Below are positions 1-8,612 of a stretch of 64,000 nt of DNA, one piece after another. Both the position numbers and the translations under genes were made by a program. Source of the DNA: Pacificispira sp965223125 (lineage in GTDB: Bacteria; Pseudomonadota; Alphaproteobacteria; UBA8366; Aestuariispiraceae). Under the pieces are notes generated by a model, which worked only from the letters and a program-made list of their open reading frames with translations, was not told where the DNA came from and ran no database searches. The first letter of the stretch is position 1, and each line of letters begins with the position of its first letter. The stretch spans positions 186,001 to 250,000 of the forward strand of contig OZ244984.1 in NCBI GenBank assembly GCA_965223125.1, read 5' to 3'.

Positions 1-167
1 ACCGCGCCGCCATCGGCCTCGGCTCCGTCTTCATGCATCTGAAAGCGGAAGTGAACTGGCATCGCCAGTTCCACGACCTGATCGACAATTTTGACACAGA
101 TGCGATGGCAAAACGCCAGTCGGATGCCCTCGTCCTGGCCGGATTGAGTGGCCCCTCAAGCCCCTGA
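1..167 (+). CDS. C-terminal end of an unrecognised protein (partial)
   Basis: An open frame enters from the left edge (codons begin at base 3) and stops at TGA 165-167, giving about 54 residues. It has a stretch reading FMHLKAEVNWHRQFHDLIDN followed by a Ser/Pro-rich end. I do not recognise the family. The good codon usage and the absence of a competing frame make it likely to be the true 3' end of a gene whose body lies outside the window. About 145 bases of AT-richer DNA separate it from pntAA, so it is probably a separate transcription unit. Confidence 0.55.
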   Translation, partial: RAAIGLGSVFMHLKAEVNWHRQFHDLIDNFDTDAMAKRQSDALVLAGLSGPSSP

Positions 168-312
168 TTTTTAGAAGGTTTCAAAATTCTCCCTTTTCAT
201 TTCCGGAAATCAGCCCATATCCTAAGCCTCTAAAGGGGGAATACCTGAGGAATGTCCATGCGCCTCGATCCAACGGGGCGTATGTCTATGCAAGGGATAT
301 AGGGGAACACCC

Positions 313-1602
313 ATGAAGATTGCGGTATTGAAAGAGCGGCGCGACGGTGAAAAGCGTGTGGCGGCCTCTCCCGATAGTGTGGCGAAATATATCCAGCTTG
401 GCTGCTCCGTGACGGTCGAGACCGGTGCCGGAGACGCAGCCTCCATCCATGACAGCGCATTCAAGGATGCAGGCGCGAGCATCGCAAAGAGTCCGGCGGA
501 AACCATCAAGGGCGCCGATCTGGTTCTGAAGATCGCCCGACCGCTGGACGATGAAATCGCCCTGTTCAGCAAAGGACAGGCGCTGGCCTGCCATGCCAAT
601 GCGCTGACCGAGGGCGCAACGGTGAAGGCATTGGCGGCGCAGGGCGTGACCTTGTTTGCGATGGAACTGGTGCCGCGTATCACCCGCGCCCAGTCGATGG
701 ATATCCTGTCCAGCCAGGCCAACATGGCGGGCTATAAATCCGTTCTGGACGCGCTGGAGGTCTATGGCCGCGCGCTGCCGATGATGTCGACCGCTGCCGG
801 GCGTATCAATCCGGCGAATGTCTTCATCATGGGCGTCGGCGTCGCCGGATTGCAGGCCATCGCCACCGCCAAGCGACTGGGGGCCGTCGTCTGGGCCACC
901 GACGTGCGACCCGCGACCAAGGAACAGGTGGAAAGCCTGGGAGGTAAATTCCTGGCCGTCGAGAACGAGGAATTCCTTCAGGCACAGACCGATGGCGGCT
1001 ATGCCAAGGAAATGTCCGACGACTACAAGCGCCAGCAGGCGGAGTTGATCGCGCAGAAGATCAAGACGATGGATATCGTCATCACCACCGCCCTTATCCC
1101 CGGTCGCCCCGCCCCCGTGCTGGTGACCGAGGAACATGTGAAATCCATGAAGCCGGGGTCGGTGATCGTCGATCTGGCGGTGGAAGCGGGCGGCAACTGC
1201 CCCTTGAGTGAATACGGCAAGATCGTCACCAAACATGGGGTGACCCTGATCGGCCATGCCAATGTACCGAGTCGCCTGGCGGAAACCACCAGCCAGCTTT
1301 TCGCGCGCAATCTTCTGAACTTCCTGACGCCGATGATCGACAAGGAAACCGCTGCGCTGAAAATCGACCGCGAGGATGCGGTGGTTCAGGGTACGCTGGT
1401 CTGCATCGACGGTGAAATCGTGCAGGACCGCATCCGGGATGCCGCCGGTGTCGCTCCCGCTGTAAAGAAGGATGCGACGGCACCTAAGAAAACGGCTGCC
1501 AAGAAGGCCGGACCTAAAAAAGGCGGGGTGAAAAAGACTTTTGCGAAAAAAGCTGAGGCCAAAAAAGCCCCAGATGCCGCGACTGATGGAAAGGAGGGCT
1601 GA
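313..1602 (+). CDS. pntAA: NAD(P) transhydrogenase subunit alpha part 1 (PntAA)
   Basis: This is the soluble NAD(H)-binding domain I of the proton-translocating transhydrogenase, which passes hydride from NADH to NADP+ using the proton gradient. It is 429 residues long and starts MKIAVLKERR. Around residues 120-142 lies the family block RITRAQSMDILSSQANMAGY, and the NAD-binding Rossmann loop GVGVAG is at about 174-179, followed by ATDVRP. The catalytic part ends near residue 375. A tail of about 50 residues then follows, rich in Lys, Ala and Pro (repeats such as KKTAAKKAGPKK), which is unusual for PntAA. The gene is first in pntAA-pntAB-pntB, with 3 bases to the next gene, so one operon and one membrane complex are expected. 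Confidence 0.96.
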   Translation: MKIAVLKERRDGEKRVAASPDSVAKYIQLGCSVTVETGAGDAASIHDSAFKDAGASIAKSPAETIKGADLVLKIARPLDDEIALFSKGQALACHANALTEGATVKALAAQGVTLFAMELVPRITRAQSMDILSSQANMAGYKSVLDALEVYGRALPMMSTAAGRINPANVFIMGVGVAGLQAIATAKRLGAVVWATDVRPATKEQVESLGGKFLAVENEEFLQAQTDGGYAKEMSDDYKRQQAELIAQKIKTMDIVITTALIPGRPAPVLVTEEHVKSMKPGSVIVDLAVEAGGNCPLSEYGKIVTKHGVTLIGHANVPSRLAETTSQLFARNLLNFLTPMIDKETAALKIDREDAVVQGTLVCIDGEIVQDRIRDAAGVAPAVKKDATAPKKTAAKKAGPKKGGVKKTFAKKAEAKKAPDAATDGKEG

Positions 1603-1605
1603 TCC

Positions 1606-2031
1606 ATGGAAAAGCAGGATCTGATCGAGGCTGCCGACAGCCTTCGGGAACAGGCGCAGGCACTGGCGGCAAAGGCCGCCGCGCTCGCTGAACAGGCGAC
1701 TGCCCTCGACCCGACCGGAACGATGGCGGCTGCTGAGGCTGCGACCGGTACGCCCTTCCTATATCTCTTCACGGCCTTCGTCTTGGCCTGTGTCGTCGGT
1801 TACTACGTCGTCTGGTCGGTGACCCCGGCGCTGCATTCGCCCTTGATGGGTGTCACCAATGCGATTTCGTCGGTCATCATCGTCGGTGCGCTGATCGCGG
1901 CGGGACCGGAGGAGATGAACCTGGCGAAGATTTTCGGCTTCATCGCCGTCGTGCTGGCCAGCGTCAATATTTTCGGCGGTTTCGTGGTCACGAACCGGAT
2001 GTTGTCCATGTTCAAAAAGAAACAACGCTAG
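1606..2031 (+). CDS. pntAB: NAD(P) transhydrogenase subunit alpha part 2 (PntAB)
   Basis: This is the small membrane subunit of the split-alpha transhydrogenase, 141 residues. The first 50 or so residues are an Ala/Gln/Glu-rich predicted helix or coiled coil (AADSLREQAQALAAKAAALA). Three hydrophobic segments follow at about 50-71, 79-98 and 103-126, as expected for domain IIa, which forms the proton channel with PntB. It starts 3 bases after the pntAA stop and is followed 18 bases later by pntB, consistent with co-translation. The N-terminal extension may contact the lysine-rich PntAA tail, but that is inference only. Confidence 0.93.
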   Translation: MEKQDLIEAADSLREQAQALAAKAAALAEQATALDPTGTMAAAEAATGTPFLYLFTAFVLACVVGYYVVWSVTPALHSPLMGVTNAISSVIIVGALIAAGPEEMNLAKIFGFIAVVLASVNIFGGFVVTNRMLSMFKKKQR

Positions 2032-2049
2032 GCGCGGGGGAGACCGACA

Positions 2050-3441
2050 ATGGAATGGGCCGGTTATGCATATCTCGTCGCGGCAGTGTGTTTCATCCTC
2101 GCACTGCGCGGCCTCAGTCACCCGGAAACCGCACGCAACGGCAATCGGTTCGGCATTGCCGGGATGGCAATCGCCATCCTGACCACACTCGCAATGCCGA
2201 CGGTGCTGTCCTACGAATGGATCATCCTGGGGATCGTCATCGGCGGTGCCATCGGGACTTTCATTGCTCGCAAGATCGAGATGACGGCCCTGCCGCAGCT
2301 CGTTGCCGCCTTCCACAGTCTGGTCGGCCTCGCGGCGGTCTTTGTCGCGGCGGCAGCCTTCTATGCGCCGGAAGCGTATAATATCGGCAAGGCGGGCGAG
2401 ATCGCCGTCGGATCCCTGATCGAAATGGGACTGGGCACGGCCATCGGGGCGGTAACCTTCACCGGTTCGCTGGTCGCCTTCGGCAAACTGCAGGGGATCG
2501 TCGGGTCGAAACCGCTGTCCTTCGTTGGCCAGCATCCGCTGAATGCAGGCTTGGGGATTCTGCTTGTCGTACTGATCATTGCGCTCTGCTTCACTCAGGC
2601 AGCCTGGATCTTCTGGGCCATCGTGCTGGTCGCGTTCGCGCTCGGTTTCCTTTTGATCCTCCCCATCGGCGGGGCGGATATGCCGGTCGTCGTTTCCATG
2701 CTGAACAGCTATTCCGGCTGGGCGGCGGCGGGTATCGGCTTCACGCTGGGCAATACCGCGCTGATCGTCACCGGTGCCCTGGTCGGGGCCTCCGGCGCGA
2801 TCCTCAGCTATATCATGTGCAAAGGCATGAACCGGTCCATCATCAACGTGATCCTGGGCGGGTTCGGCGGCGAAGTTGCCGGTCCGTCCGGTGGCGATGG
2901 TGACGACGACCGCCCGGTCAAGGCCGGGGGGCCAGAAGACGCCGCCTTCATGATGAAGAATGCCGACAGCGTCATCATCGTTCCCGGCTATGGCATGGCC
3001 GTTGCCCAGGCCCAGCATACGCTGCGGGAAATGGCAGACCTGCTGAAAGCGGAAGGTGTCAAGGTCCGGTATGCGATCCACCCGGTCGCGGGCCGCATGC
3101 CGGGACACATGAACGTCCTGCTGGCGGAAGCCGACGTTCCCTATGACGAGGTGATGGAACTGGACGAGATCAATGGTGATTTCGCCAGCACCGATGTCGC
3201 CTTTGTCATCGGGGCGAATGACGTCACCAATCCGGCAGCAAAGACCGACAAGGCCTCCCCGATCTTTGGCATGCCGATTCTGGATGTGGAGAATGCCGGG
3301 CAGGTTCTGTTCCTGAAACGCTCCATGGCGTCTGGCTATGCGGGCGTCCAGAACGAACTCTTCTTCCGCGACAACACCACGATGCTGTTCGGCGATGCCA
3401 AGCAGATGGTGGAAAAGATCGTGAAAAGCATGAAGGGCTGA
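2050..3441 (+). CDS. pntB: NAD(P) transhydrogenase subunit beta (PntB)
   Basis: This subunit has 463 residues. The first two thirds are a run of membrane helices (domain IIb, proton translocation). The C-terminal 180 residues or so form domain III, which binds NADP(H). Its family signatures are GYGMAVAQAQ, the GANDVTNPAA loop and KRSMASGYAGVQNELF near the end. A short Asp/Gly-rich linker (SGGDGDDDRP) joins the two parts. It is the last gene of the pnt operon and is followed 21 bases later by a strong hairpin terminator. The enzyme supplies NADPH for biosynthesis and antioxidant defence. Confidence 0.96.
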   Translation: MEWAGYAYLVAAVCFILALRGLSHPETARNGNRFGIAGMAIAILTTLAMPTVLSYEWIILGIVIGGAIGTFIARKIEMTALPQLVAAFHSLVGLAAVFVAAAAFYAPEAYNIGKAGEIAVGSLIEMGLGTAIGAVTFTGSLVAFGKLQGIVGSKPLSFVGQHPLNAGLGILLVVLIIALCFTQAAWIFWAIVLVAFALGFLLILPIGGADMPVVVSMLNSYSGWAAAGIGFTLGNTALIVTGALVGASGAILSYIMCKGMNRSIINVILGGFGGEVAGPSGGDGDDDRPVKAGGPEDAAFMMKNADSVIIVPGYGMAVAQAQHTLREMADLLKAEGVKVRYAIHPVAGRMPGHMNVLLAEADVPYDEVMELDEINGDFASTDVAFVIGANDVTNPAAKTDKASPIFGMPILDVENAGQVLFLKRSMASGYAGVQNELFFRDNTTMLFGDAKQMVEKIVKSMKG

Positions 3442-3462
3442 TCCCTTGCAATCACCTGACAC

Positions 3463-3492
3463 AAAAGGCCGGGACATGATCCCGGCCTTTTT
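3463..3492 (+). terminator. Rho-independent terminator after pntB
   Basis: A perfect 12-bp inverted repeat (AAAAGGCCGGGA / TCCCGGCCTTTT) with a 5-base loop CATGA runs 3463-3491 and ends in a T run. It lies 21 bases past the pntB stop. The A run on the left arm means it can also act on the other strand, so it may serve the convergent GST gene at 3512 as well. Confidence 0.85.
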
Positions 3493-3511
3493 GCTTTACT
3501 GATCCGCCCCC

Positions 3512-4150
3512 TCACAACTCCTTCGCCGAATGCGGATCTATGCTGTAGGGATAGACTGTCGACAGATGCCCCTCCTGTGACTGGACGCGAGCAATCCATG
3601 CACCGACATTCGGATAAGCGGTCAGATCGAGACCCGCCTCCTCGGCCCGATGTGTATAGGCGAAGACCGATATGTCAGCGATGGTGTATTCCGCCCCGCC
3701 GAGAAACGGGTTCCGACCAAGTTCCCGGTCCAGAATGCCAAGCGTCTTTTCCGACGAAGCCCGCTTCTGACTGACCATCTCAGGATCGCGGCGTTCTACT
3801 TTGCCCGTCATGACCCAATGGCGCAGGGTTGCAATCCCCGACTGGATATAATCACTCTCGAAGAACATCCATTGCTGAACCTTAGCGCGTTGATAGGCGT
3901 CCTCAGGCAGGTAACGACTGCCCTCTGCAAGGAACAGCAGGATCGCATTGGATTCGGCAAGATACCGGCCATCCTCCATCTGGATCGCCGGAACCGCGCC
4001 CACCGGCGAGATGGCCCGAAAAGCCTCGGTCTGCCCCTCCCCTTCGAAGATGCGGATCAGCCGTGTCTCGTAAGGGCGTTGCAGCAGAGCCAGCAATAGC
4101 CGGACCTTGTAGGCATTCTGGGAGGGCAGGTAATCAAACAGTGTCAGCAT
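3512..4150 (-). CDS. Glutathione S-transferase family protein
   Basis: The protein has 212 residues if started at the ATG at 4150 (MLTLFDYLPSQNAYKVR), which matches where GST N-terminal domains begin. A longer frame reaches 4195 but adds 15 unlike residues. Residues 1-78 look like the thioredoxin-fold domain, with the likely catalytic or GSH-contacting Ser10 and the conserved E-S pair in the segment YLAESNAILLFLAEGSRYLP. The rest is the helical domain, with the typical N-cap/hydrophobic-staple stretch EYTIADISVFAYTH. Substrate is unknown. It converges on pntB and diverges from the small secreted protein at 4334. Confidence 0.87.
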   Translation of the reverse strand: MLTLFDYLPSQNAYKVRLLLALLQRPYETRLIRIFEGEGQTEAFRAISPVGAVPAIQMEDGRYLAESNAILLFLAEGSRYLPEDAYQRAKVQQWMFFESDYIQSGIATLRHWVMTGKVERRDPEMVSQKRASSEKTLGILDRELGRNPFLGGAEYTIADISVFAYTHRAEEAGLDLTAYPNVGAWIARVQSQEGHLSTVYPYSIDPHSAKEL

Positions 4151-4235
4151 CGCATCCAGTCCGTTTCGTGAAACCAGACAGGACCCTGCACGCATCCCCC
4201 CCGCCCCGCATTCCGGTTCTTGCGATTTCAGGCAG

Positions 4236-4249
4236 CTGTAATATTACAG
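4236..4249. promoter_or_regulatory. Perfect 14-bp palindrome between divergent genes
   Basis: CTGTAATATTACAG is a perfect palindrome inside the AT-rich gap between the GST start (4150) and the gene at 4334. Its position between divergent promoters suits an operator for a dimeric regulator. A 14-bp palindrome is expected by chance about once in 16 kb, so the case rests mainly on location. No regulator gene lies next to it. Confidence 0.3.
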
Positions 4250-4333
4250 TCACAAAACAATCATAATATACGATTTCAAATTCATCGATAATTCAGTCAT
4301 CTTATTGTCATAATTTAATCCTGAAAGGATACG

Positions 4334-4672
4334 ATGATGCCTCTCTCATCATTCAGGACGACCGCCGGAGCACTTTTCCTTGTCGGGCTTGTCGGTTCTG
4401 GTTCCATTCAGCCGCTACATGCACGGGAGGAGCCCGAAATCTGCGGCCCCCGCGCGGTGATCATCGACCGGCTGGCCGCACGGTTTGAAGAGCAACAGAC
4501 CGCCGTCGGAATGACCAGCGGCGGGTCGCTGGTGGAATTCTTCCTGTCCCCTGCAGGAACCTGGACTTTCGTGCATACCAATGCGGAGGGATTGACCTGC
4601 CTGCTGGCCGCTGGCGAGGATTGGGAACCGATCACCGATACCCCGCGCATGCCGAAGCCCGCCGCGTCCTGA
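4334..4672 (+). CDS. Small secreted protein of unknown function
   Basis: This 112-residue protein has a Sec-type signal peptide, with a hydrophobic core at about 12-24 and a likely cut after the LHA of QPLHAREEPE. The mature part has two cysteines, in EICGPRAV and GLTCLLA, which probably form one disulfide. It also has a central segment SGGSLVEFFLSPAGTWTF. I recognise this as a short exported family common in alphaproteobacteria, with no known function. The start is supported by AAAGGA about 7 bases upstream. It is probably periplasmic. It precedes the SpmAB-like gene by 73 bases and may share a transcript with it. Confidence 0.75.
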   Translation: MMPLSSFRTTAGALFLVGLVGSGSIQPLHAREEPEICGPRAVIIDRLAARFEEQQTAVGMTSGGSLVEFFLSPAGTWTFVHTNAEGLTCLLAAGEDWEPITDTPRMPKPAAS

Positions 4673-4745
4673 CTCCAGTCGACAGGGTCGCCGAATCGCC
4701 CACAGCATCGCCGGTCATACGCGATGTATCAGGGGCGTACCTGTC

Positions 4746-6059
4746 ATGAACTATATTTTCTTCGCAATGGTCGCTATTGCCTTCGCCGTCGCCGCCTGGC
4801 GTCAGGTAACCTGGACCGCGCCGATCCTGGCCGCTGGAGAGGAAGCCGCAAAAGCCCCGATGGAGCATCTCGGCCTGTCGATGATCGGCACGGCAGAATC
4901 GGCGGTCACGCTGGCCATCGGTCTGGTCGGGGTGATGAGCCTGTTCCTCGGCCTGATGAAAGTGGCAGAGGCAGGCGGGCTGCTGCGCATCATCGCCAAG
5001 CTGCTGCGCCCGCTTCTGGTGCGGCTTTTTCCCGACGTGCCCGCCGACCACCCGGCCATGGGCGCGATGATCATGAACATTTCCGCCAATGCGCTGGGCC
5101 TCGGCAATGCCGCCACCCCCTTTGGCATCCGGGCAATGCAGGAACTGGACAAGCTGAACCCGCACAAAGGCACGGCCACGAATGCCATGGCGCTGTTCCT
5201 GGCGATCAACACCTCCTCTGTTACGCTTCTGCCGACCGGTGTAATCGCGATCCGTGCAGCAGCAGGGTCCAGTGATCCGGCGGGCATCGTGCCGACGACG
5301 CTGATCGCGACGATCTGTTCCACCGCCATTGCAATCATCACCGCAAAGCTGCTGCAGCGCCGTTTCAGAACACCGCCTCCCGATGCACCGACTGACATCA
5401 AGGGATCCGATGAAACTGAATCAGAGGCCCTGCCCCCGGATGCAGGAGAATCCTATCCGCTCTGGGCCTCGGCACTCGCGCTCGGCTGCCTGATCGGCTT
5501 CGTGCCGCTGACCGTCGCCTATGGCTCCAGCATCGCTCCCTGGATCATTCCGGGGCTGATGCTGGGCTTCCTGACCTTCGGCATGCTGCGCGGTGTCCCG
5601 ATCTACGAGAGCTTCGTCGAGGGCGCGAAGGACGGCTTCAACGTCGCCCTGCGGATCATCCCCTATCTGGTGGCGATCCTGGTCGCGGTCGGGATGTTCC
5701 GTGCGTCAGGGGCGATGGACCTCCTGATCGCGCCCATCGGCTTCATCACAGCACCGCTCGGCCTGCCTGCGGAAGCATTGCCGATGGCCCTGATGCGCCC
5801 GCTCAGCGGATCGGGGGCCTATGGCATCATGGCGGCGATCATCTCCGATCCCTCCACAGGCCCGGACAGCTATGTCGGTTATCTGGTCACCACCCTTCAG
5901 GGCTCGACGGAAACCACATTCTATGTCCTGGCCGTCTATTTCGGCGCGGTCCAGATCCGCCGCGTCCGCCACGCCCTGATCGCCGCCCTCTGCGCCGATG
6001 CGGCCGGTATCACCGCCGCCGTGATCGGCTGCCTGCTGCTGTTCGGACATCTCGCCTGA
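4746..6059 (+). CDS. Fused SpmA/SpmB-type membrane protein (nucleoside-recognition 'Gate' family)
   Basis: The 437-residue integral membrane protein carries the SpmA domain (about 1-200) and the SpmB domain (about 235-437) in one chain, joined by a hydrophilic linker rich in Asp, Glu and Pro. The first half has the conserved block NISANALGLGNAATPFG, and the second has RPLSGSGAYGIM and LQGSTETTFYVLAVYFGA. In endospore formers, separate SpmA and SpmB act in spore-core dehydration. In Gram-negative bacteria the fused form has no established role, and the Gate fold suggests transport of an unknown solute. The start is supported by an upstream AGGGG. Confidence 0.85.
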   Translation: MNYIFFAMVAIAFAVAAWRQVTWTAPILAAGEEAAKAPMEHLGLSMIGTAESAVTLAIGLVGVMSLFLGLMKVAEAGGLLRIIAKLLRPLLVRLFPDVPADHPAMGAMIMNISANALGLGNAATPFGIRAMQELDKLNPHKGTATNAMALFLAINTSSVTLLPTGVIAIRAAAGSSDPAGIVPTTLIATICSTAIAIITAKLLQRRFRTPPPDAPTDIKGSDETESEALPPDAGESYPLWASALALGCLIGFVPLTVAYGSSIAPWIIPGLMLGFLTFGMLRGVPIYESFVEGAKDGFNVALRIIPYLVAILVAVGMFRASGAMDLLIAPIGFITAPLGLPAEALPMALMRPLSGSGAYGIMAAIISDPSTGPDSYVGYLVTTLQGSTETTFYVLAVYFGAVQIRRVRHALIAALCADAAGITAAVIGCLLLFGHLA

Positions 6060-6152
6060 CGACAGGGTGGTTTTTAATTGAGATCATCCCTGAATAGATG
6101 TATTTCTGATCCGGTAGCAGGATCGACAACAAGCTTGGAAAGGCTCATCCGC

Positions 6153-6944
6153 ATGCCCCGCAAGACATTGGCGCTGCTTTTACTGATCTGCCTCACCGCC
6201 GTTCCGGTCACCCTCACGCGCGCCGAAACGCAAGCGGCACCCGACACACCCCCACAAATCACGCCGCAGGACTTCTACGAACGATTCAACATGCGGACGA
6301 TCCTCAGTTCGGTTGGCCCCAGATTGACCTACCACTGCGAAAGCTTCCCCTTCGAATTTTTTTCCATCACCGAAATGACGGACGACTATCTGGAGCTTGA
6401 AGAGGATGGATATCCTCAATGGTACATAAATTTCCTGGGCGACAACACAATCGAGTTATTCATCAGTGTCTGGGGGACGACCTATCGTAGCAATACTGAG
6501 TATCGTCTCATCTTCGATACCGAAACGCAGCAATGGCGCGCATCGACAACCTTCATCAACATCCCCGACAACTGCGTTCCCTACAAGCGAACCATCTCGC
6601 CGCAAGGTTTCTACAAGCAGTTCAACATGCGGACAATCTTCAGTTCGATACAACCTGAATTGAGACGATACTGCGGTTCCTTCCCCTACGAGTATTTCTC
6701 CATCGTCCTTAAGGACTACGACTATATGGAACTGGAAATCGAAGGACTTGCCCGATGGAATATCCGTTTGTTTGACGGCAACAGGGTCAGGTGGGTAAAA
6801 AAAGGTCCAGATGGAGCCGATCAAACCGAATTTGAACATAGTCTCGTCTTTGATACCGAAACCCATCAATGGCGTGCGTCGGAGACCTTCATTGAGGTCT
6901 CCGACGACTGCATTCCATTCGAACCAGCGCCTGTGATCGATTGA
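6153..6944 (+). CDS. Exported protein made of two tandem copies of an uncharacterised domain
   Basis: Started at 6153 (MPRKTLALLLLICL, with GGAAAGG upstream), it is 263 residues with a signal peptide cut near residue 24-26. The mature protein is two copies of one domain, residues 36-145 and 148-257. They are in exact register with a constant offset of 112 residues. Matching pairs are FYERFNMRTILSS / FYKQFNMRTIFSS and FDTETQQWRAS / FDTETHQWRAS. Each copy has two cysteines 79 residues apart (C62/C141 and C174/C253), presumably one disulfide per domain. I do not know the family. Residues upstream to 6078 are in frame but precede the signal peptide and are probably untranslated. Confidence 0.7.
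   Translation: MPRKTLALLLLICLTAVPVTLTRAETQAAPDTPPQITPQDFYERFNMRTILSSVGPRLTYHCESFPFEFFSITEMTDDYLELEEDGYPQWYINFLGDNTIELFISVWGTTYRSNTEYRLIFDTETQQWRASTTFINIPDNCVPYKRTISPQGFYKQFNMRTIFSSIQPELRRYCGSFPYEYFSIVLKDYDYMELEIEGLARWNIRLFDGNRVRWVKKGPDGADQTEFEHSLVFDTETHQWRASETFIEVSDDCIPFEPAPVID
6258..6923 (+). repeat. In-frame tandem duplication (two copies, 336-base period)
   Basis: The two domain copies occupy roughly 6258-6587 and 6594-6923. The similarity is visible at the DNA level, for example TTCAACATGCGGAC near 6287 and again near 6623. The period is exactly 336 bases and there is no net insertion or deletion, which suggests a fairly recent duplication under protein-level constraint. Confidence 0.75.
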
Positions 6945-7068
6945 TGACGACAGTACAATCTACCAGACTCATGGCATATCCCGACGGTATCGACAGAAGC
7001 AAATTGCATTCGGCACCGCACCTGCTACCCGAAAACACCAGCATCGATCATAGCCATCGATATCTGGC

Positions 7069-8445
7069 CTAGGGGGCCGGTTGTGAAAGATAAACCGCCT
7101 CTCGGTTCCGACGGGACGGGAATGCATCTTGAAAATTTCGAAGCTCCCCGATCAATCCGGGTAAATCTCCGGCGATCAGATACCCCCAGAAATTGCGTGT
7201 CTTCTTAGGCAGGTCTAGTCCATGCTGAAGCGAGACGCTGAGGACGACTGTTTTAAGCTTTCTGGGCAGGGAGGCGAATGTGACCGTGCTGTTCTGTGCA
7301 GCCATCGCCGCGTCAAATTTCTCTTCGAGACTTTGGGCGAAGTCGGCATATTTAGCATTGGTGAGTTGCTCCGCTTCGGCGACTGATATCTTGAGAGGGT
7401 TACTGGCCAGGAATGCCTGACCTTGCCGCCGCTTCATCCCCAGATAAGGCTCCAACCGCTTTGCCAAGCCCGGGTCCAGCCCGTGATCCTGGACAAGTTT
7501 ATTGAGATCATGCGCATTCATCTACCCCAGATCGACACCATAACCGATGGTTATCCCACTTTGCTGGATCGGATTTCCCTTGCTATCAGCGGGTACATAT
7601 CCATCTGTCCTGAAGCCTTCCTCGCCATGGATAAACGCCAGATCGATATCCGCAAGGGATTTGGGCAAAGGTGGCGCAACAGACGGTGCAGGCGAACCGG
7701 ATCCGGCATTCACAGCATTTGAATTCGTGCGACCGGTTGCCCCTGCACCCGTTGCCTGAGCCACATGAACGGACTGAGTCTGCAAAGGTGATATCGGCTG
7801 ATCGATTGGGTCAACGACGCGAATTGTCGGAACGATATTTGCTGTCTGGGCATCGGATATGCTGGGAATCTTGCGGCCCAGCGATTCCAGGACCGACCCA
7901 CTGTCGGTCTGTCTGTCGGAATTGCTCATACCTGTCGTCGCATTCGATGCTGAGGGCATGGGTGACAGATAGGTCTCTCCCAATTCCCGCGTCAGCCGGG
8001 CGCGCAGGGCGTCCGCTGTCACCGCCGCCCTGCTGTCTTTGTTGAAGCTCCCCGGACGATAGAGGCCTGGATAGGCGATTTCGTATCCCCTCACAACGCC
8101 CTGCCGCAACCGATCTCCCTCCGGAGTTTTCTCCCGATACTCCGGATGCGTCATCAAGCTCCGCAATATCCTTTCGACAGATTCGATCTCCGAGGGTTCA
8201 GCCGCTCCCCCGACGAAAGGCATTCCCGTTCCGAGGATTGCACGACCATCCGATTCCAACTCCGCTTCCTGCATCCGTCGAAATCGGGCTATGCCATCGA
8301 CCAGCCCCCCACTCCGGATTCCTGTTTTAAAATCTTCCTCATGCAGTCTTTTACTCATCTTTGTTCCTTTCGATTTTTGATAACCCATATAGGTCATCAC
8401 AACGCGGGGCCTTTTATCCGGTAAAGGTTTCTCCATAATTTCCAT
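7069..8445 (-). pseudogene. Pesticin/T4-lysozyme-like muramidase-domain protein split by an in-frame TAG
   Basis: One minus-strand frame runs from about 8445 to 7069 with a single stop, TAG at 7522-7524. The upstream part (about 307 residues) is hydrophilic and apparently disordered (Pro/Ser/Gln-rich from about 130), then begins a lysozyme-like fold. That start contains FIHGEEGFRTDGYVP and SGITIGYGVDLG, with the Glu, Thr and Asp expected of the pesticin/T4-lysozyme active site. The fold continues directly after the stop as MNAHDLNKLVQDHGLDPGLA and ends at 7069, so the stop replaces one residue, most simply CAG (Gln). There is no signal peptide. An ATG follows the TAG immediately. ATG 8445 has AAAGGA upstream, and ATG 8358 also has one. 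It could be a pseudogene, a sequencing error or an amber readthrough site. Confidence 0.65.
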
Positions 8446-8612
8446 ATTTGATCCTTTAATATTAAAGAAAATATCATTATTGTCACACAAAAAGAACATA
8501 TCAAGGCGATATGATCAAACTCTCATCTTTCCCGGTCTTGTCCGCCGCGCCTGCCGACGCTACCTATTAGGCTGACGATCCGAAACACGACAATTCGAGG
8601 AGCCCAATCGGC

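Noticed and set aside
286..1257. Long minus-strand frame opposite pntAA
   Set aside because: Entirely inside pntAA on the other strand, with composition expected of an antisense frame.
1759..3477. 572-codon open frame on the minus strand opposite pntAB/pntB
   Set aside because: It is a shadow of well-identified transhydrogenase genes; the translation is His/Asp/Arg-rich, without any family pattern, and typical of antisense frames in GC-rich genes.
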